Shown: positions 53,455 through 63,897, counted from the stretch's first letter. The stretch: 64,000 bases of DNA from Stutzerimonas stutzeri (GCF_000590475.1 NZ_CP007441.1:391037-455036), one strand, 5' to 3'. A program made the numbers and translations. The notes: generated by a model not told the origin, from the sequence alone.

Positions 53455-53877
53455 GTGAACCTGATTAAGAAGATCCTGGTAGCACAGACTGCCGTAGTGG
53501 CCCTGTGGGCAGTGAGCGCTCAGGCTGCGACCAACGACGACATCGCCGAGCGACTCAAGCCGGTGGGCGAAGTCTGTATCCAAGGCGAAGAATGCGCTGC
53601 AGCCGGTCCGGCCGCTGCTGCCGCTGGCGGCGCTGCCCGCACTGGCGAACAGGTGGTCGGCAAGTTCTGCGGCGCCTGCCATGGCACCGGCTTGCTGAAC
53701 TCGCCGAAAGTCGGCGATACGGCTGCCTGGCAGGCTCGCGCTGACAAAGAAGGCGGTCTCGATGGCCTGCTGGCCAAAGCGATTTCCGGTATCAACGCCA
53801 TGCCGCCCAAGGGTACATGCGCCGATTGCTCCGACGACGAGCTGAAGGCCGCCATCCAGCACATGTCCGGCCTGTAA
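53455..53877 (+). CDS. cycB: Cytochrome c5-type monohaem protein
   Basis: A 140-residue exported cytochrome: signal peptide 1-24 (VSAQA cleavage), an Ala-rich spacer, haem site CGACH, distal Met in INAMPPKGTC and a second Cys pair (CADC) as in cytochromes c5. It is a periplasmic electron carrier. The start is GTG at 53455 with GAGG upstream. It matches the gene after pauR in P. aeruginosa. Confidence 0.92.
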   Translation: MNLIKKILVAQTAVVALWAVSAQAATNDDIAERLKPVGEVCIQGEECAAAGPAAAAAGGAARTGEQVVGKFCGACHGTGLLNSPKVGDTAAWQARADKEGGLDGLLAKAISGINAMPPKGTCADCSDDELKAAIQHMSGL

Positions 53878-53896
53878 GCGTCCGCCGGTCAGCAAG

Positions 53897-53920
53897 CAAA
53901 GCCGCCTTCGGGCGGCTTTG
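53897..53920 (+). terminator. Rho-independent-type hairpin after the cytochrome gene
   Basis: CAAAGCCGCC-TTCG-GGCGGCTTTG is a perfect 10-bp stem with a UUCG tetraloop, followed by TCGTTT. It lies 19 bp past the cytochrome c5 stop codon. Confidence 0.9.
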
Positions 53921-54021
53921 TCGTTTCTGACGGAGCAAAGCTGCGAGGCGTCTGGTCAAAACTTCAAACCTGTTCCCCAGGGCTGGCCTCCTGCCTGCCT
54001 TGGCATGAAGTTGAGGTGCCT

Positions 54022-54540
54022 ATGCCCAGTTCCGCCCCGCAACCCGAGCAACTGCACTTTGCCAGTGACGGTCGCACGCCGAACAGTTCGCATCCGGTAT
54101 TGGTTTACCGTCAGCTGCCGTTGGCTGATGGCGACTACGCCGGCGCGTTCGAGAACCTGTTCAACAGCCATTTATGGCCTGCGCAATGGCGCGCCGCCGT
54201 GTTCGACTATCACCATTACCATTCCACTACCCATGAGGTGCTTGGCGTGTCGCGTGGTTCGGCGCGGCTGATGCTCGGTGGGGAGCAGGGGCAGGAAGTC
54301 GAGGTGCACGCCGGCGATGCGCTGGTGCTGCCGGCAGGTACTGGTCATTGCCAGTTGAGCGCCAGCGATGACTTCGAAGTAGTGGGTGGCTATCCCGTCG
54401 ACCAGCAGTACGATCTGCTGCGCCCGGATGAAGCCAGCCACGACGAAGCGCGGGCGCGCGCCGAGCGGGTCGGCGTGCCGATAAGCGATCCGGTTGCCGG
54501 CACCCAGGGCGCCCTGGTCGGGCTATGGCGTGCGGAATAA
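54022..54540 (+). CDS. Cupin-fold protein
   Basis: A 172-residue protein with a single cupin barrel: YHHYHSTTHEVLGVSRGSAR supplies the His/Glu metal ligands and HAGDALVLPAGTGHCQL the second motif. GAGG six bases upstream supports the ATG at 54022 over a GTG at 54016. It belongs to the cupin group found between cycB and xpt in Pseudomonas. The enzymatic role is unknown. Confidence 0.88.
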   Translation: MPSSAPQPEQLHFASDGRTPNSSHPVLVYRQLPLADGDYAGAFENLFNSHLWPAQWRAAVFDYHHYHSTTHEVLGVSRGSARLMLGGEQGQEVEVHAGDALVLPAGTGHCQLSASDDFEVVGGYPVDQQYDLLRPDEASHDEARARAERVGVPISDPVAGTQGALVGLWRAE

Positions 54541-54564
54541 GACGTAACGAGAAGCGCGGTGTGC

Positions 54565-55137
54565 TTATTCGACAAACATCACCTGACCGTCACTGAGCGC
54601 CGCCACGCGCGCCAGCGATTCGACGCGAAAGCCGGCTGCTTCTAGTTCTTGGCGACCCGCCTGGAACGACTTCTCGATGACGATGCCCAGCCCGGCGATG
54701 CTCGCGCCGGCCTGCTGAATGATCGAGATCAGGCCCTTGGCTGCTTTGCCATTGGCCAGGAAGTCGTCGATGATCAACACCCGGTCGTTGGGTGACAGGT
54801 GATTGGTCGAGATCGCAATGGTACTTTCGACCTGCTTGGTGAAGGAGTACACCGTGGCGGTCAGCAGGTGGTCGGTCAGCGTCAGCGACTGGTGCTTGCG
54901 CGCGAAAATGACCGGCACGCCCAGCTCCAACCCCGCCATGATCGCCGGAGCGATGCCGGAAGCTTCGATGGTAACGATCTTGGTAATGCCCTCATCGCGG
55001 AACAGCCGGGCAAATTCCTGGCCGATCTGCTGCATCAGCACAGGGTCGATCTGGTGGTTCAGAAAGGCATCGACCTTGAGAACACGGTCGGAAAGTACGA
55101 TGCCTTCATTACGAATCTTCTGTTTCAGCTGTTCCAC
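54565..55137 (-). CDS. xpt: Xanthine phosphoribosyltransferase
   Basis: A 190-residue PRTase (LKQKIRNEGIVLSDRVLKVD, KIVTIEASGIAPAIMAGLEL, PRPP loop VLIIDDFLANGKAAKG) that salvages xanthine to XMP. Length and N terminus match the Gram-positive and Pseudomonas Xpt type. I see no purine riboswitch core upstream. It is convergent with the cupin gene. Confidence 0.95.
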   Translation of the reverse strand: MEQLKQKIRNEGIVLSDRVLKVDAFLNHQIDPVLMQQIGQEFARLFRDEGITKIVTIEASGIAPAIMAGLELGVPVIFARKHQSLTLTDHLLTATVYSFTKQVESTIAISTNHLSPNDRVLIIDDFLANGKAAKGLISIIQQAGASIAGLGIVIEKSFQAGRQELEAAGFRVESLARVAALSDGQVMFVE

Positions 55138-55198
55138 AGACGCGCTACCTCAAGCGTGAGCGGCCGGGTTCGCCGGACGAATCGTTTGCCGAAAAACC

Positions 55199-55235
55199 AG
55201 CTGGGCGCTGCGCCAATAGAGGCGAGCGCCCAGCT
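55199..55235 (-). terminator. Rho-independent terminator of the DUF1080/GH13 operon
   Basis: Arms AGCTGGGCGCT (55199-55209) and AGCGCCCAGCT (55225-55235) are perfect 11-bp complements. Read on the minus strand, the stem is followed by GGTTTTTC. It lies downstream of the DUF1080 gene and upstream of xpt. Confidence 0.85.
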
Positions 55236-55327
55236 CGTTTCGATCCAGCGTCCGTTCGTCAAGGCTTCCGCAGCCTGGAAAGCCGCGCATTCTCGCTCAA
55301 TTTCATGCGCGGGTCCAAGTGGACCGT

Positions 55328-55918
55328 TCAGTCCGGTGTTTCGATCGACAGGCGGCGAAAGCGCGCCGCCTCGCCATGGTGCTGCAGGACGACGTGCCCC
55401 TCGGCGGCCTGGGCAAAACGCGGATAGCGACGGAATTTACTGTGGGTGATGCGCTCGCGCAGGGCCGAATCATCGAGGCAATAGCGCAGAACGCATCGCC
55501 CACCCAGCCAATGCTCGACCTCGCCGTCACGCACGCAAAGTGCCGCCTCGATGAACTGCTCGGGCTCGATCGGCGTTTCCAGCTCGGGCCGCAGTAGCCC
55601 GTACAGCGCACCGTTGCGCGTGGTGGGCTCGCGGCCATCCGGATGATTCAGGTCATCGAGCAGCTGCATTTCCGGGCCGCTGTGCCAGCTCAGTTCGGCA
55701 TCCTCTTCAACCCGACAGAACAGGCCGGAATTGCCGCCCGCTGGCAACGCGAATTCCAGACGCAAGACGAAGTCGCGATAACGCTGCCGCGAGATCAAGT
55801 CGACCCGCTGCGTACCGGCGATGGCTTGAAGCTCATCGTCCTCCTCCCGCCAGCAGTCATGGGGGAAATCAGCGCCGTGCCAGGCGCGCCATTGGGATGC
55901 ATCGAGTAGCTTGATCAT
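55328..55918 (-). CDS. DUF1080 (3-keto-disaccharide hydrolase-type) protein
   Basis: A 196-residue protein with the DUF1080 jelly-roll pattern (DFVLRLEFALPAGGNSGLFCRV, PEMQLLDDLNHPDGR, GEVEHWLGGRCVLRY). It has no signal peptide, so it appears cytoplasmic. Related domains bind or hydrolyse glucans and 3-ketosugars. It starts 5 bp after the first GH13 stop, so it belongs to that operon and probably acts on the same alpha-glucosides. An upstream in-frame ATG at 55966 is less likely. Confidence 0.85.
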   Translation of the reverse strand: MIKLLDASQWRAWHGADFPHDCWREEDDELQAIAGTQRVDLISRQRYRDFVLRLEFALPAGGNSGLFCRVEEDAELSWHSGPEMQLLDDLNHPDGREPTTRNGALYGLLRPELETPIEPEQFIEAALCVRDGEVEHWLGGRCVLRYCLDDSALRERITHSKFRRYPRFAQAAEGHVVLQHHGEAARFRRLSIETPD

Positions 55919-55922
55919 ACGG

Positions 55923-57548
55923 TCATCCAAACAGCTGCTGTTTACGCCGTAGCCAGCGGTAGCCATACGGCCCGAGCCGGATTTTCAGCGGCGTGCCTTC
56001 GGGCTGGTCGTAGTTGCAGTCGGCGAGCACATCGACCATGTCCTGTAGGTCATCAGCAGTGATCTCGACGGTGGTTTCCTTGTCGGCCAGATTGACCAGC
56101 ATGAGCACGGTGGAGCCGTTGTCGTGGCGGATGGCAAACACGGCCGGATCATCGACTTCCACGGTCTGACGCTCGCCAATGCCGATCTCGCGCAGCCCGA
56201 TGCGAGTTCGGATCATATTGCCGGTGCGCGCCATCAGAGAATCACTGCGCAGGGTCTGGGCGAATACGTTGATCTTCTCGTAGGTGAACGGACCCTCGTC
56301 AATCAGCGGTGCGGCCAGCTCACCTGTGGTGCAGGAGAAGCCGGCGTTAGGCTCGTTGGACCACTGCATCGGTGTGCGCACGGCTTGGCGCTCGGGACGC
56401 TCCATGTCGTCGCCCATGCCGATCTCTTCGCCGTAGCGGATGATCGGCGTGCCGGGCAGCGAGAACAGCAGGGCATGGGTGGCGGCGATGCGTCGCTCAT
56501 CGCCGTCGAGCATGGGGGCGAGCCGCCGTCGGATGCCGCGGTTATAGGCGCGCATTTTCGGATCAGGGGCAAAGGTGTCCATCACTTCCTTGCGTTCGCT
56601 TTCTTCCAGACGGTCCAGGCTCAGCTCGTCGTGGTTGCGAATCCATGATGCATATTGCGAGTGGCTGGGCGGGACCGGTTGGCTGTTTATCGCGCGGATC
56701 AGCGGTTCGGCCTGTTGCCGAGCCAGTGCCAGAAACAGATGGTTGTTGGTCCAAAAATCCAGCAGCAGGGTGACGCGGTCGGCCTCGTCGCCGAAGTACT
56801 CGACATACTTTTCCGGATCGGTATCGATCTCGCCGAGCAGTACGGTTTCGGGCCGGCGCATGGTGACGAAGTCACGCATGTGCTCGAGTAGCCAGTAACC
56901 CTTCTTGAGATCACCGCCGCCGGCCTGGCGCACCATGTGTACCGCCGCATCGATGCGGAAACCCGACACGCCCAGGCGCAGCCAGAACGACATGATCCGT
57001 TCGATCTCGTGGATCACCCGCGGGTTGGCCAGGTCCAGATCCGGCTCGTGCTTGTAGAACAGGTGGCGGTAGTACTGGCCGGCTTCTTCGTCCCAGGTCC
57101 AGATGCTGTCTTCGACCGTCGGGAAGATCGGTTTCATTGACTCGTCCGGCTGCGGCTCGTCCGCCCAGATGTAATAGTCGCGGTAGGGCGAGTCGCGATT
57201 GCGGCGCGCCTCCTGGAACCACTTGTGCTCGATAGAGGTGTGCTGCACCAGCAGTTCTACGATCACGTGCAAGCCCAGCTCCTCGGCCTTTTCCAGCAGC
57301 GCGACCATGTCCGCCAGATCGCCGAAGCGCGGCGCGACCTGCAAATGATCGGTGACGTCATAGCCGGCGTCGCAGAAGGGTGAATCGTAGAACGGCATGA
57401 TCCACACGGCGGTGGCACCCAGCCCCCGTATGTAATCCAGCCGCTCGGTGATGCCGCGCAGGTCCCCGCAGCCATCGCCGTTGCTGTCGCGAAACAGAGC
57501 GGGATCGACTTGATAGATCACCGCGTTGCGGTACCAGAGTGGACGCAT
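55923..57548 (-). CDS. GH13 enzyme, trehalose synthase-like
   Basis: A 541-residue glycoside hydrolase family 13 protein. It has the nucleophile Asp200 (GFRIDAAVH), acid/base Glu240 (LLGEID), the transition-state Asp307 (IRNHDELSL) and a C-terminal beta domain. It is closest in layout to trehalose synthases (maltose-trehalose isomerisation). Conserved region I reads VELLVQHTS, so the usual Asp and Asn are Glu98 and Gln102. The catalytic triad is intact, so activity is likely but specificity may differ. Cytoplasmic. Two bp separate it from the second GH13 gene. Confidence 0.87.
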   Translation of the reverse strand: MRPLWYRNAVIYQVDPALFRDSNGDGCGDLRGITERLDYIRGLGATAVWIMPFYDSPFCDAGYDVTDHLQVAPRFGDLADMVALLEKAEELGLHVIVELLVQHTSIEHKWFQEARRNRDSPYRDYYIWADEPQPDESMKPIFPTVEDSIWTWDEEAGQYYRHLFYKHEPDLDLANPRVIHEIERIMSFWLRLGVSGFRIDAAVHMVRQAGGGDLKKGYWLLEHMRDFVTMRRPETVLLGEIDTDPEKYVEYFGDEADRVTLLLDFWTNNHLFLALARQQAEPLIRAINSQPVPPSHSQYASWIRNHDELSLDRLEESERKEVMDTFAPDPKMRAYNRGIRRRLAPMLDGDERRIAATHALLFSLPGTPIIRYGEEIGMGDDMERPERQAVRTPMQWSNEPNAGFSCTTGELAAPLIDEGPFTYEKINVFAQTLRSDSLMARTGNMIRTRIGLREIGIGERQTVEVDDPAVFAIRHDNGSTVLMLVNLADKETTVEITADDLQDMVDVLADCNYDQPEGTPLKIRLGPYGYRWLRRKQQLFG

Positions 57549-57550
57549 GC

Positions 57551-59086
57551 TCAGCTCTCCGTTGGGCGCAGGACAACCGCCTGCCCTGGGTTGAGGGTGC
57601 CACTGTAGGGATCGCCTTCGCCGACGCCGTCACTGGCAATCTCGACGTGCCAGGTGCCCGCGTGAGGGTGAGCGTGGGGCTGCTCGGCGAAATTGATGCA
57701 GATCAGCCGACAGTCATCGCCGAGCTGCCTGCGATAGGCCAGCACCTCGGGATGTGACGGCAATTCTTCGAAATCACCGTGATGCAGCGCCGGGCTGGCT
57801 TTGCGGGCAATCAGCAGTCGTTGATAGAGAGAGAACATCGAATTGGCCGCGCCCGTCTGGCGCTCCGCTGCCAGCTCATCGGCCTCCGGCGGAAAGGGCA
57901 GCCAGGGTTCGTCGCCTTCCCAACCATGGGGCGGCTCGGCTTGCCAGGGAATGGGCGCGCGACAGCCGTCGCGGCCGCCCGGATCGATGCGGGTATCGGC
58001 GCTGATTACCGCGTCTTCCAGTCCCAGCTCCTCGCCCTGGTAGATGAACGGCGTGCCGCGAAGCGTGAGCAAGAGCACCGCAGCGGCGCGAGCGGCCCGC
58101 TCGGAGCCCTTGTAACGGCTGCGCTGTCGCACGTTATCGTGGTTGGATAGCACCCACGTCGGCCAGGCCCCGGCCGGTTGCAGCCAGTGCTCGACCTCGC
58201 GGACGCACGTGCGGAACAGCACAGGGTCCCAGGGCGCGTCGAGTGGGTTGAAGTTGAAGGCCAGGTGCAGTTCGTCGCCGGCGCCGTAGTACTGAAGCAC
58301 GCGTTCGGTGGAGCGGATGTTCACTTCGCCGACCAGCATGCGATCACCCGGATAGCTGTCGACCAATCGCCGTAACCCTCGCAACACTTCATGGCTGTAG
58401 GGCTGATCGTTGAAGTCTGACAGCGGCTGACCCGCTTGGCAGCGCGGATCATCGGCGAAGCTCAAATCTTTGCCGGTGCAGTGGATGACGTCGATGCGAA
58501 AGCCGTCGACGCCACGGTCGAGCCAGAAGCGCAGCACGTCGTGCATCGCCTCGACCACTTCGCGATTGCGCCAGTTGAGGTCCGGCTGCTTGGCGAGGAA
58601 CAGGTGCAGATAGTACTGCTGGGTATGTTCGTCCCAAGTCCAGGCGCTGCCTGCGCCCAGTGCCGCTCGCCAGTTATTGGGCTCGTCACGCCAGATGTAC
58701 CAGTCGCGCTTGGGGTTGTCCCGCGAGCTACGCGACTCGACGAACCAGGGGTGCTCGTCGGAAGTGTGATTGGGCACGAAATCCAGCAGGACCCTAATAC
58801 CGCGCGCGTGGGCTTCGGCGATTAGCCGGTCGATATCCGCCAGCGACCCGAACAGCGGGTCAATATCGCAGTAATCGCTGATGTCGTAGCCTGCGTCGGC
58901 CATCGGCGAGCGAAAAATGGGCGACAGCCAAAGTGCGTCGACGCCGAGCTGCTGCAAATGGTCTAGATGGCGCAGCACGCCGTTGAGGTCGCCGATGCCA
59001 TCGCCATTGCTGTCGGCGAAGGATCGCGGATAGATCTGGTAAACCGTGGCGCCTTTCCACCAGGGTGCCTGGGTTGACTCGCTCAT
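57551..59086 (-). CDS. GH13 alpha-glucosidase
   Basis: A 511-residue GH13 enzyme of the oligo-1,6-glucosidase/alpha-glucosidase type. Region I DFVPNHTS is canonical, nucleophile Asp199 is in GFRIDVIH, acid/base Glu254 in LVGEVN and Asp317 in LSNHDNVR. The calcium-site-like FADSNGDGIGDLNG segment is near the N terminus. It has no signal peptide, so it acts on imported maltose, trehalose or isomaltose-type sugars. First gene of the GH13-GH13-DUF1080 operon. Confidence 0.9.
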   Translation of the reverse strand: MSESTQAPWWKGATVYQIYPRSFADSNGDGIGDLNGVLRHLDHLQQLGVDALWLSPIFRSPMADAGYDISDYCDIDPLFGSLADIDRLIAEAHARGIRVLLDFVPNHTSDEHPWFVESRSSRDNPKRDWYIWRDEPNNWRAALGAGSAWTWDEHTQQYYLHLFLAKQPDLNWRNREVVEAMHDVLRFWLDRGVDGFRIDVIHCTGKDLSFADDPRCQAGQPLSDFNDQPYSHEVLRGLRRLVDSYPGDRMLVGEVNIRSTERVLQYYGAGDELHLAFNFNPLDAPWDPVLFRTCVREVEHWLQPAGAWPTWVLSNHDNVRQRSRYKGSERAARAAAVLLLTLRGTPFIYQGEELGLEDAVISADTRIDPGGRDGCRAPIPWQAEPPHGWEGDEPWLPFPPEADELAAERQTGAANSMFSLYQRLLIARKASPALHHGDFEELPSHPEVLAYRRQLGDDCRLICINFAEQPHAHPHAGTWHVEIASDGVGEGDPYSGTLNPGQAVVLRPTES

Positions 59087-59262
59087 GCTCGTGGCCCTTT
59101 TTCCGGTGTGCGGCAGGCCCAGCGCAACGGGCCTGTGAGGTGTACGACTGACGAGCGGTGCTCGGGTTTCCCAGGTTCATTGATCTCCGTCGGACGGTAC
59201 TGAACGCCACAGCGGATACTCCGACTAACTCTGGACCAGCCTCAACCACCCAGGAGAGCGCT

Positions 59263-60282
59263 ATGTTGCGTATTGCCATCAACGGTTATGGCCGTATCGG
59301 CCGAGCTGTACTGCGAGCCCTGTTCGAGCGAAACCTGGACGATCAGATCCACATCGAGGCCATCAACGACCTCAGCGACCGGGACGCGATGGCGCACCTG
59401 ACGCGCTTCGATAGCACCTTCGGGCGTTTTCACGAGCAGGTTGATTTGCAGGATGACGTGATGCAGATCCGCAGCCAGTCGATCCGCCTGCTGCAGGAAC
59501 GCGACCCCAGCCAGTTGCCGTGGAAGCAGCTCGGGGTCGATGTGGTGCTGGAGTGCTCGGGCAAGTTCAAGAAGCGCGCCTTGATCGACCAGCACCTGGA
59601 CGCCGGTGCCGGTCGGGTGTTCGCCTCGCATCCGCTGGACGGTGCCGACCTCACCGTGGTCTATGGCGTTAACCATCAACTGCTCAACGCCGAGCAGCGG
59701 GTGATCTCCAACGCATCCTGCACCACCAATTGCTTGGCACCTCTGGCTAAAGTGCTGCATGAAGCGGTGGGGATTCGCCAAGGCCTGCTCAACACCGTGC
59801 ACTCCTACACCAACGACCAGAACCTGCTGGACAAGGCGCACAAGGATCTCTACCGCGCTCGTGCGGCGGCAGAGTCGATGATTCCCTCGACCACCGGTGC
59901 AGCCAAGGCCATCGGCCTGGTATTGCCGGAACTGGCCGGGCGCCTGGATGGGTTGTCCGTGCGGGTACCGACGCCAAATGTGTCGCTGGTCGACCTCACC
60001 TTCACCGCCGAGCGGCCGCCGGCGAGTGTCGAGGCGGTGAACCAAATATTGCGCGAAGGGGCGCAGCGGATGCCGCTCGGGGTGATGGAGTGCAACGACC
60101 TGCCGCTGGTCTCGCGTGACTTTATCGGCTATCCGATCTCCTGCGTGGCCGACCTCAGCCATACGCGGGTGCAAGGCGAGCTGATCAAGGTGCTGGCCTG
60201 GTACGACAACGAATGGGCCTTCTCCAATCGCATGCTCGACGTACTGCTGGCCTGGGGCGACGGCTCGGCGCGCGCGAGCTGA
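59263..60282 (+). CDS. gap: Glyceraldehyde-3-phosphate dehydrogenase, type I
   Basis: A 339-residue dehydrogenase with INGYGRIGRAVLRALFE (NAD fold), catalytic Cys153 in SNASCTTNC, His180 in NTVHSYTNDQ and the C-terminal LAWYDNEWAFSNRML. Asp36 in AINDLSD favours NAD. The S-loop and GAAKAIGLVLPEL segment are GAPDH-like, not erythrose-4-phosphate dehydrogenase-like, although the latter cannot be excluded. The ATG at 59263 has GGAG upstream. It is divergent from the GH13 operon, suggesting it serves the same sugars. Confidence 0.88.
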   Translation: MLRIAINGYGRIGRAVLRALFERNLDDQIHIEAINDLSDRDAMAHLTRFDSTFGRFHEQVDLQDDVMQIRSQSIRLLQERDPSQLPWKQLGVDVVLECSGKFKKRALIDQHLDAGAGRVFASHPLDGADLTVVYGVNHQLLNAEQRVISNASCTTNCLAPLAKVLHEAVGIRQGLLNTVHSYTNDQNLLDKAHKDLYRARAAAESMIPSTTGAAKAIGLVLPELAGRLDGLSVRVPTPNVSLVDLTFTAERPPASVEAVNQILREGAQRMPLGVMECNDLPLVSRDFIGYPISCVADLSHTRVQGELIKVLAWYDNEWAFSNRMLDVLLAWGDGSARAS

Positions 60283-60294
60283 CGGGCTTGAACC

Positions 60295-60906
60295 ATGAGT
60301 GAAAGCGCGAGCATCTGGAGCCAGCCGCTGGCAGATTTTCGGACTGCCATGGCTGCGCGGCAGCCCACACCAGGTTGCGGTGCGGCGGCGGCCGTCACGG
60401 CAGAGATTGGCCTGGCGCTGGTAGTGAAAGGCCTGCGTATCAGCGAGGCCCACGAGTCCGTCCCGTCCCGTAGAGCATTGACGCACACGGCTGAGGCGCT
60501 GCTGGGGCGCCCGGGGGCGTTCGCCGACGACGACATGCAGGCATTTAGCGAATACCTGAGCGCCACCCGTGACGGCGATCCCGAGGATCAGCAGGCGGCG
60601 GCCCGTCAGGCCTGCGCGGTACCGTTGGCGCTGGCTCATTGCTGCCTGCAGGCGCTCGAGCTGGCGGCCACCGCCTGGCCGTGCTCGGCGGAAAACGTTC
60701 AAAGCGACATTCAGGCTGGAGCCGTACTCATCCACGCCGGGCTCAGCGCCGCGCTGATCAATGTCGACGCCGACATGGCAAGCCTTGATGACATCCAGAG
60801 CCGGGAGCAGGCCGGGTCGAGCCGCCAACGCTTGCAGACAGAAGGCGACGGCCTTTTGCAGTTACTACTCGCCCAGGCCGGAACCGGCCAACGTGGGCCA
60901 GTTTGA
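60295..60906 (+). CDS. Cyclodeaminase/cyclohydrolase (FTCD_C) family protein
   Basis: A 203-residue helical protein of the formiminotransferase-cyclodeaminase C-terminal family (SQPLADFRTAMAARQPTPG, GCGAAAAVTAEIGLALVV, NVQSDIQAGAVLIHAGLS). Relatives act as methenyl-tetrahydrofolate cyclohydrolases or serine-cycle cyclases. It lies 12 bp after gap with only a weak ribosome site. A link to C1-folate metabolism is plausible but unproven. Confidence 0.8.
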   Translation: MSESASIWSQPLADFRTAMAARQPTPGCGAAAAVTAEIGLALVVKGLRISEAHESVPSRRALTHTAEALLGRPGAFADDDMQAFSEYLSATRDGDPEDQQAAARQACAVPLALAHCCLQALELAATAWPCSAENVQSDIQAGAVLIHAGLSAALINVDADMASLDDIQSREQAGSSRQRLQTEGDGLLQLLLAQAGTGQRGPV

Positions 60907-61212
60907 AACGCTTGAGTTGGCAATAGCAGATCCTGTCAGCGCCGACCCGCTGATGATCCATGCTCTCTCGTGGCAACACTCCAATCTGCCGTGGCGGCTT
61001 CGGTCCTGCTTGTTTCAATATCGAGAAAAAATGTCTCGTTTTAATTGACGATTAATCGCATCGCTTCTAGTCTCGATGCCAAATGAGACGAACTGTCCCA
61101 AAATAACAAACGAGACCCCGAGGTCTCCTCACGAAAACCACTCGCGTATGCGCTTCGTCTGGCAGCTATCGCCGGGCTCCGACAACTTAGCGAGCGTCCA
61201 CCGGAGAGTCCC
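60907..61212. promoter_or_regulatory. Control region upstream of the ercA-like gene, with GTCTC/GAGAC cluster
   Basis: This 306-bp gap holds GTCTCGTTT (61033-61041), GTCTCGATG (61070-61078), AAATGAGAC (61081-61089), AAACGAGAC (61108-61116) and a hairpin GAGACC-CCGA-GGTCTC (61112-61127). The outer and inner copies form two nested inverted pairs. The density points to multiple operators for one regulator. No -24/-12 element has correct spacing here. No other gene is evident. Confidence 0.55.
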
Positions 61213-62379
61213 ATGAGCCACCGCATTGTCCTGCCGCGCCTGATGGAAGTCGGCGCCGGCGCCAGCCAGCAGATCGTCTCCGTGTTGCACAACCTGGGCT
61301 GCAAACGGCCGCTGATCGTCACCGACCGGATGATGGTCGAGTTGGGCTATGCCGCGCGGATCAGTGAGACGCTGGCCAAGGCCGACATTCCCAGCGACTG
61401 TTTCGCCGACACCTTGCCGGAGCCGACAGCGGCGTCGATTCGAGCGGGCGTCGAGATGGTGCGCCAAGGCAGCTACGACTCGATCATCGCCTTGGGTGGT
61501 GGCAGCCCCATCGATTCGGCCAAGGCCATCGGTATCCTCGGCAAGTTCGGCGGCGAGATGCGCGACTACCGCTTCCCGCGTGATGTTAGCGAAGCCGGCC
61601 TGCCGCTGATCGCCATCCCGACCACAGCGGGCACCGGCTCGGAAGCCACGCGCTTCACCATCATCACCGACGAAACCAGCGACGAGAAAATGCTCTGCGC
61701 CGGCCTCGGTTTCATGCCGGTCGCCGCGCTGATCGACTACGAGCTGACCCTGTCGCTGCCGCCGCGGGTGACGGCCGACACCGGTATCGATGCGCTGACT
61801 CACGCCATCGAGGCCTACGTCAGCCGCAAAGCCAGCCTCTACAGCGATGCGCAGGCCCTGCAAGCCATGCGCTTGCTGGCGCCCAATTTGCGCGCGGCTT
61901 ATCACGAGCCCGGCAATCGCCAGGCACGCGAGGCGATGATGCTCGGCGCGACGCTGGCCGGCATCGCTTTTTCCAACGCCTCGGTGGCGCTGGTGCATGG
62001 CATGAGCCGGCCCATCGGTGCCTTCTTCCATGTGCCCCATGGACTGTCCAATGCCATGTTGCTGCCGGCCATTACCGCGTTTTCGATTCCGGCAGCGCCC
62101 GAGCGCTACGCCGATTGCGCGCGCGCCATGGGCGTCGCGGGTGAAGACGACAGCGTCGAGACGGCGAACGACAAGCTGCTGAACGAGCTGCGTGCCATCA
62201 ACAAGGAACTGCAGGTGCCCAGCCCCGAGCAGTTCGGGATCACCCGCGAGCGCTTCTTCGAACTGCGCGAAACCATGGCGAAGCAGGCGCTTGCCTCCGG
62301 CTCGCCGGGTAACAACCCGCGCGTGCCAACCGAAGCGGAAATCATCGATCTCTACGAAACCGTCTGGAACCAGGAGTGA
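61213..62379 (+). CDS. ercA: Iron-containing alcohol dehydrogenase, ErcA type
   Basis: A 388-residue group III alcohol dehydrogenase: NAD-binding ALGGGSPIDSAKAIGIL, PTTAGTGSEATRFTIITD and metal-binding His residues in HAIEAYVSRKAS, ALVHGMSRPIGAFFHVPHG. The sequence is very close to the Pseudomonas ErcA protein tied to ethanol-oxidation control. GGAG lies seven bases upstream. Its stop is 5 bp before the next ATG, so they form one operon. Confidence 0.9.
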   Translation: MSHRIVLPRLMEVGAGASQQIVSVLHNLGCKRPLIVTDRMMVELGYAARISETLAKADIPSDCFADTLPEPTAASIRAGVEMVRQGSYDSIIALGGGSPIDSAKAIGILGKFGGEMRDYRFPRDVSEAGLPLIAIPTTAGTGSEATRFTIITDETSDEKMLCAGLGFMPVAALIDYELTLSLPPRVTADTGIDALTHAIEAYVSRKASLYSDAQALQAMRLLAPNLRAAYHEPGNRQAREAMMLGATLAGIAFSNASVALVHGMSRPIGAFFHVPHGLSNAMLLPAITAFSIPAAPERYADCARAMGVAGEDDSVETANDKLLNELRAINKELQVPSPEQFGITRERFFELRETMAKQALASGSPGNNPRVPTEAEIIDLYETVWNQE

Positions 62380-62384
62380 GTCCC

Positions 62385-63884
<1,500 letters not shown>

Positions 63885-63897
63885 ACATCGCGGCGTC

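Noticed and set aside
59114..59135. CAGGCCC/GGGCCTG hairpin between the GH13 operon and gap
   Set aside because: Short stem without a T-run, positioned between divergent genes where no terminator is needed.
61102..61109. AATAACAA as a Crc/Hfq motif for ercA
   Set aside because: It fits AANAANAA but lies over 100 bases before the start codon, outside the usual zone, and only one copy is present.
61160..61172. Possible sigma-54 promoter TGGCAGCTATCGC before ercA
   Set aside because: The spacing between the GG and GC dinucleotides is two bases too short, which abolishes RpoN recognition.
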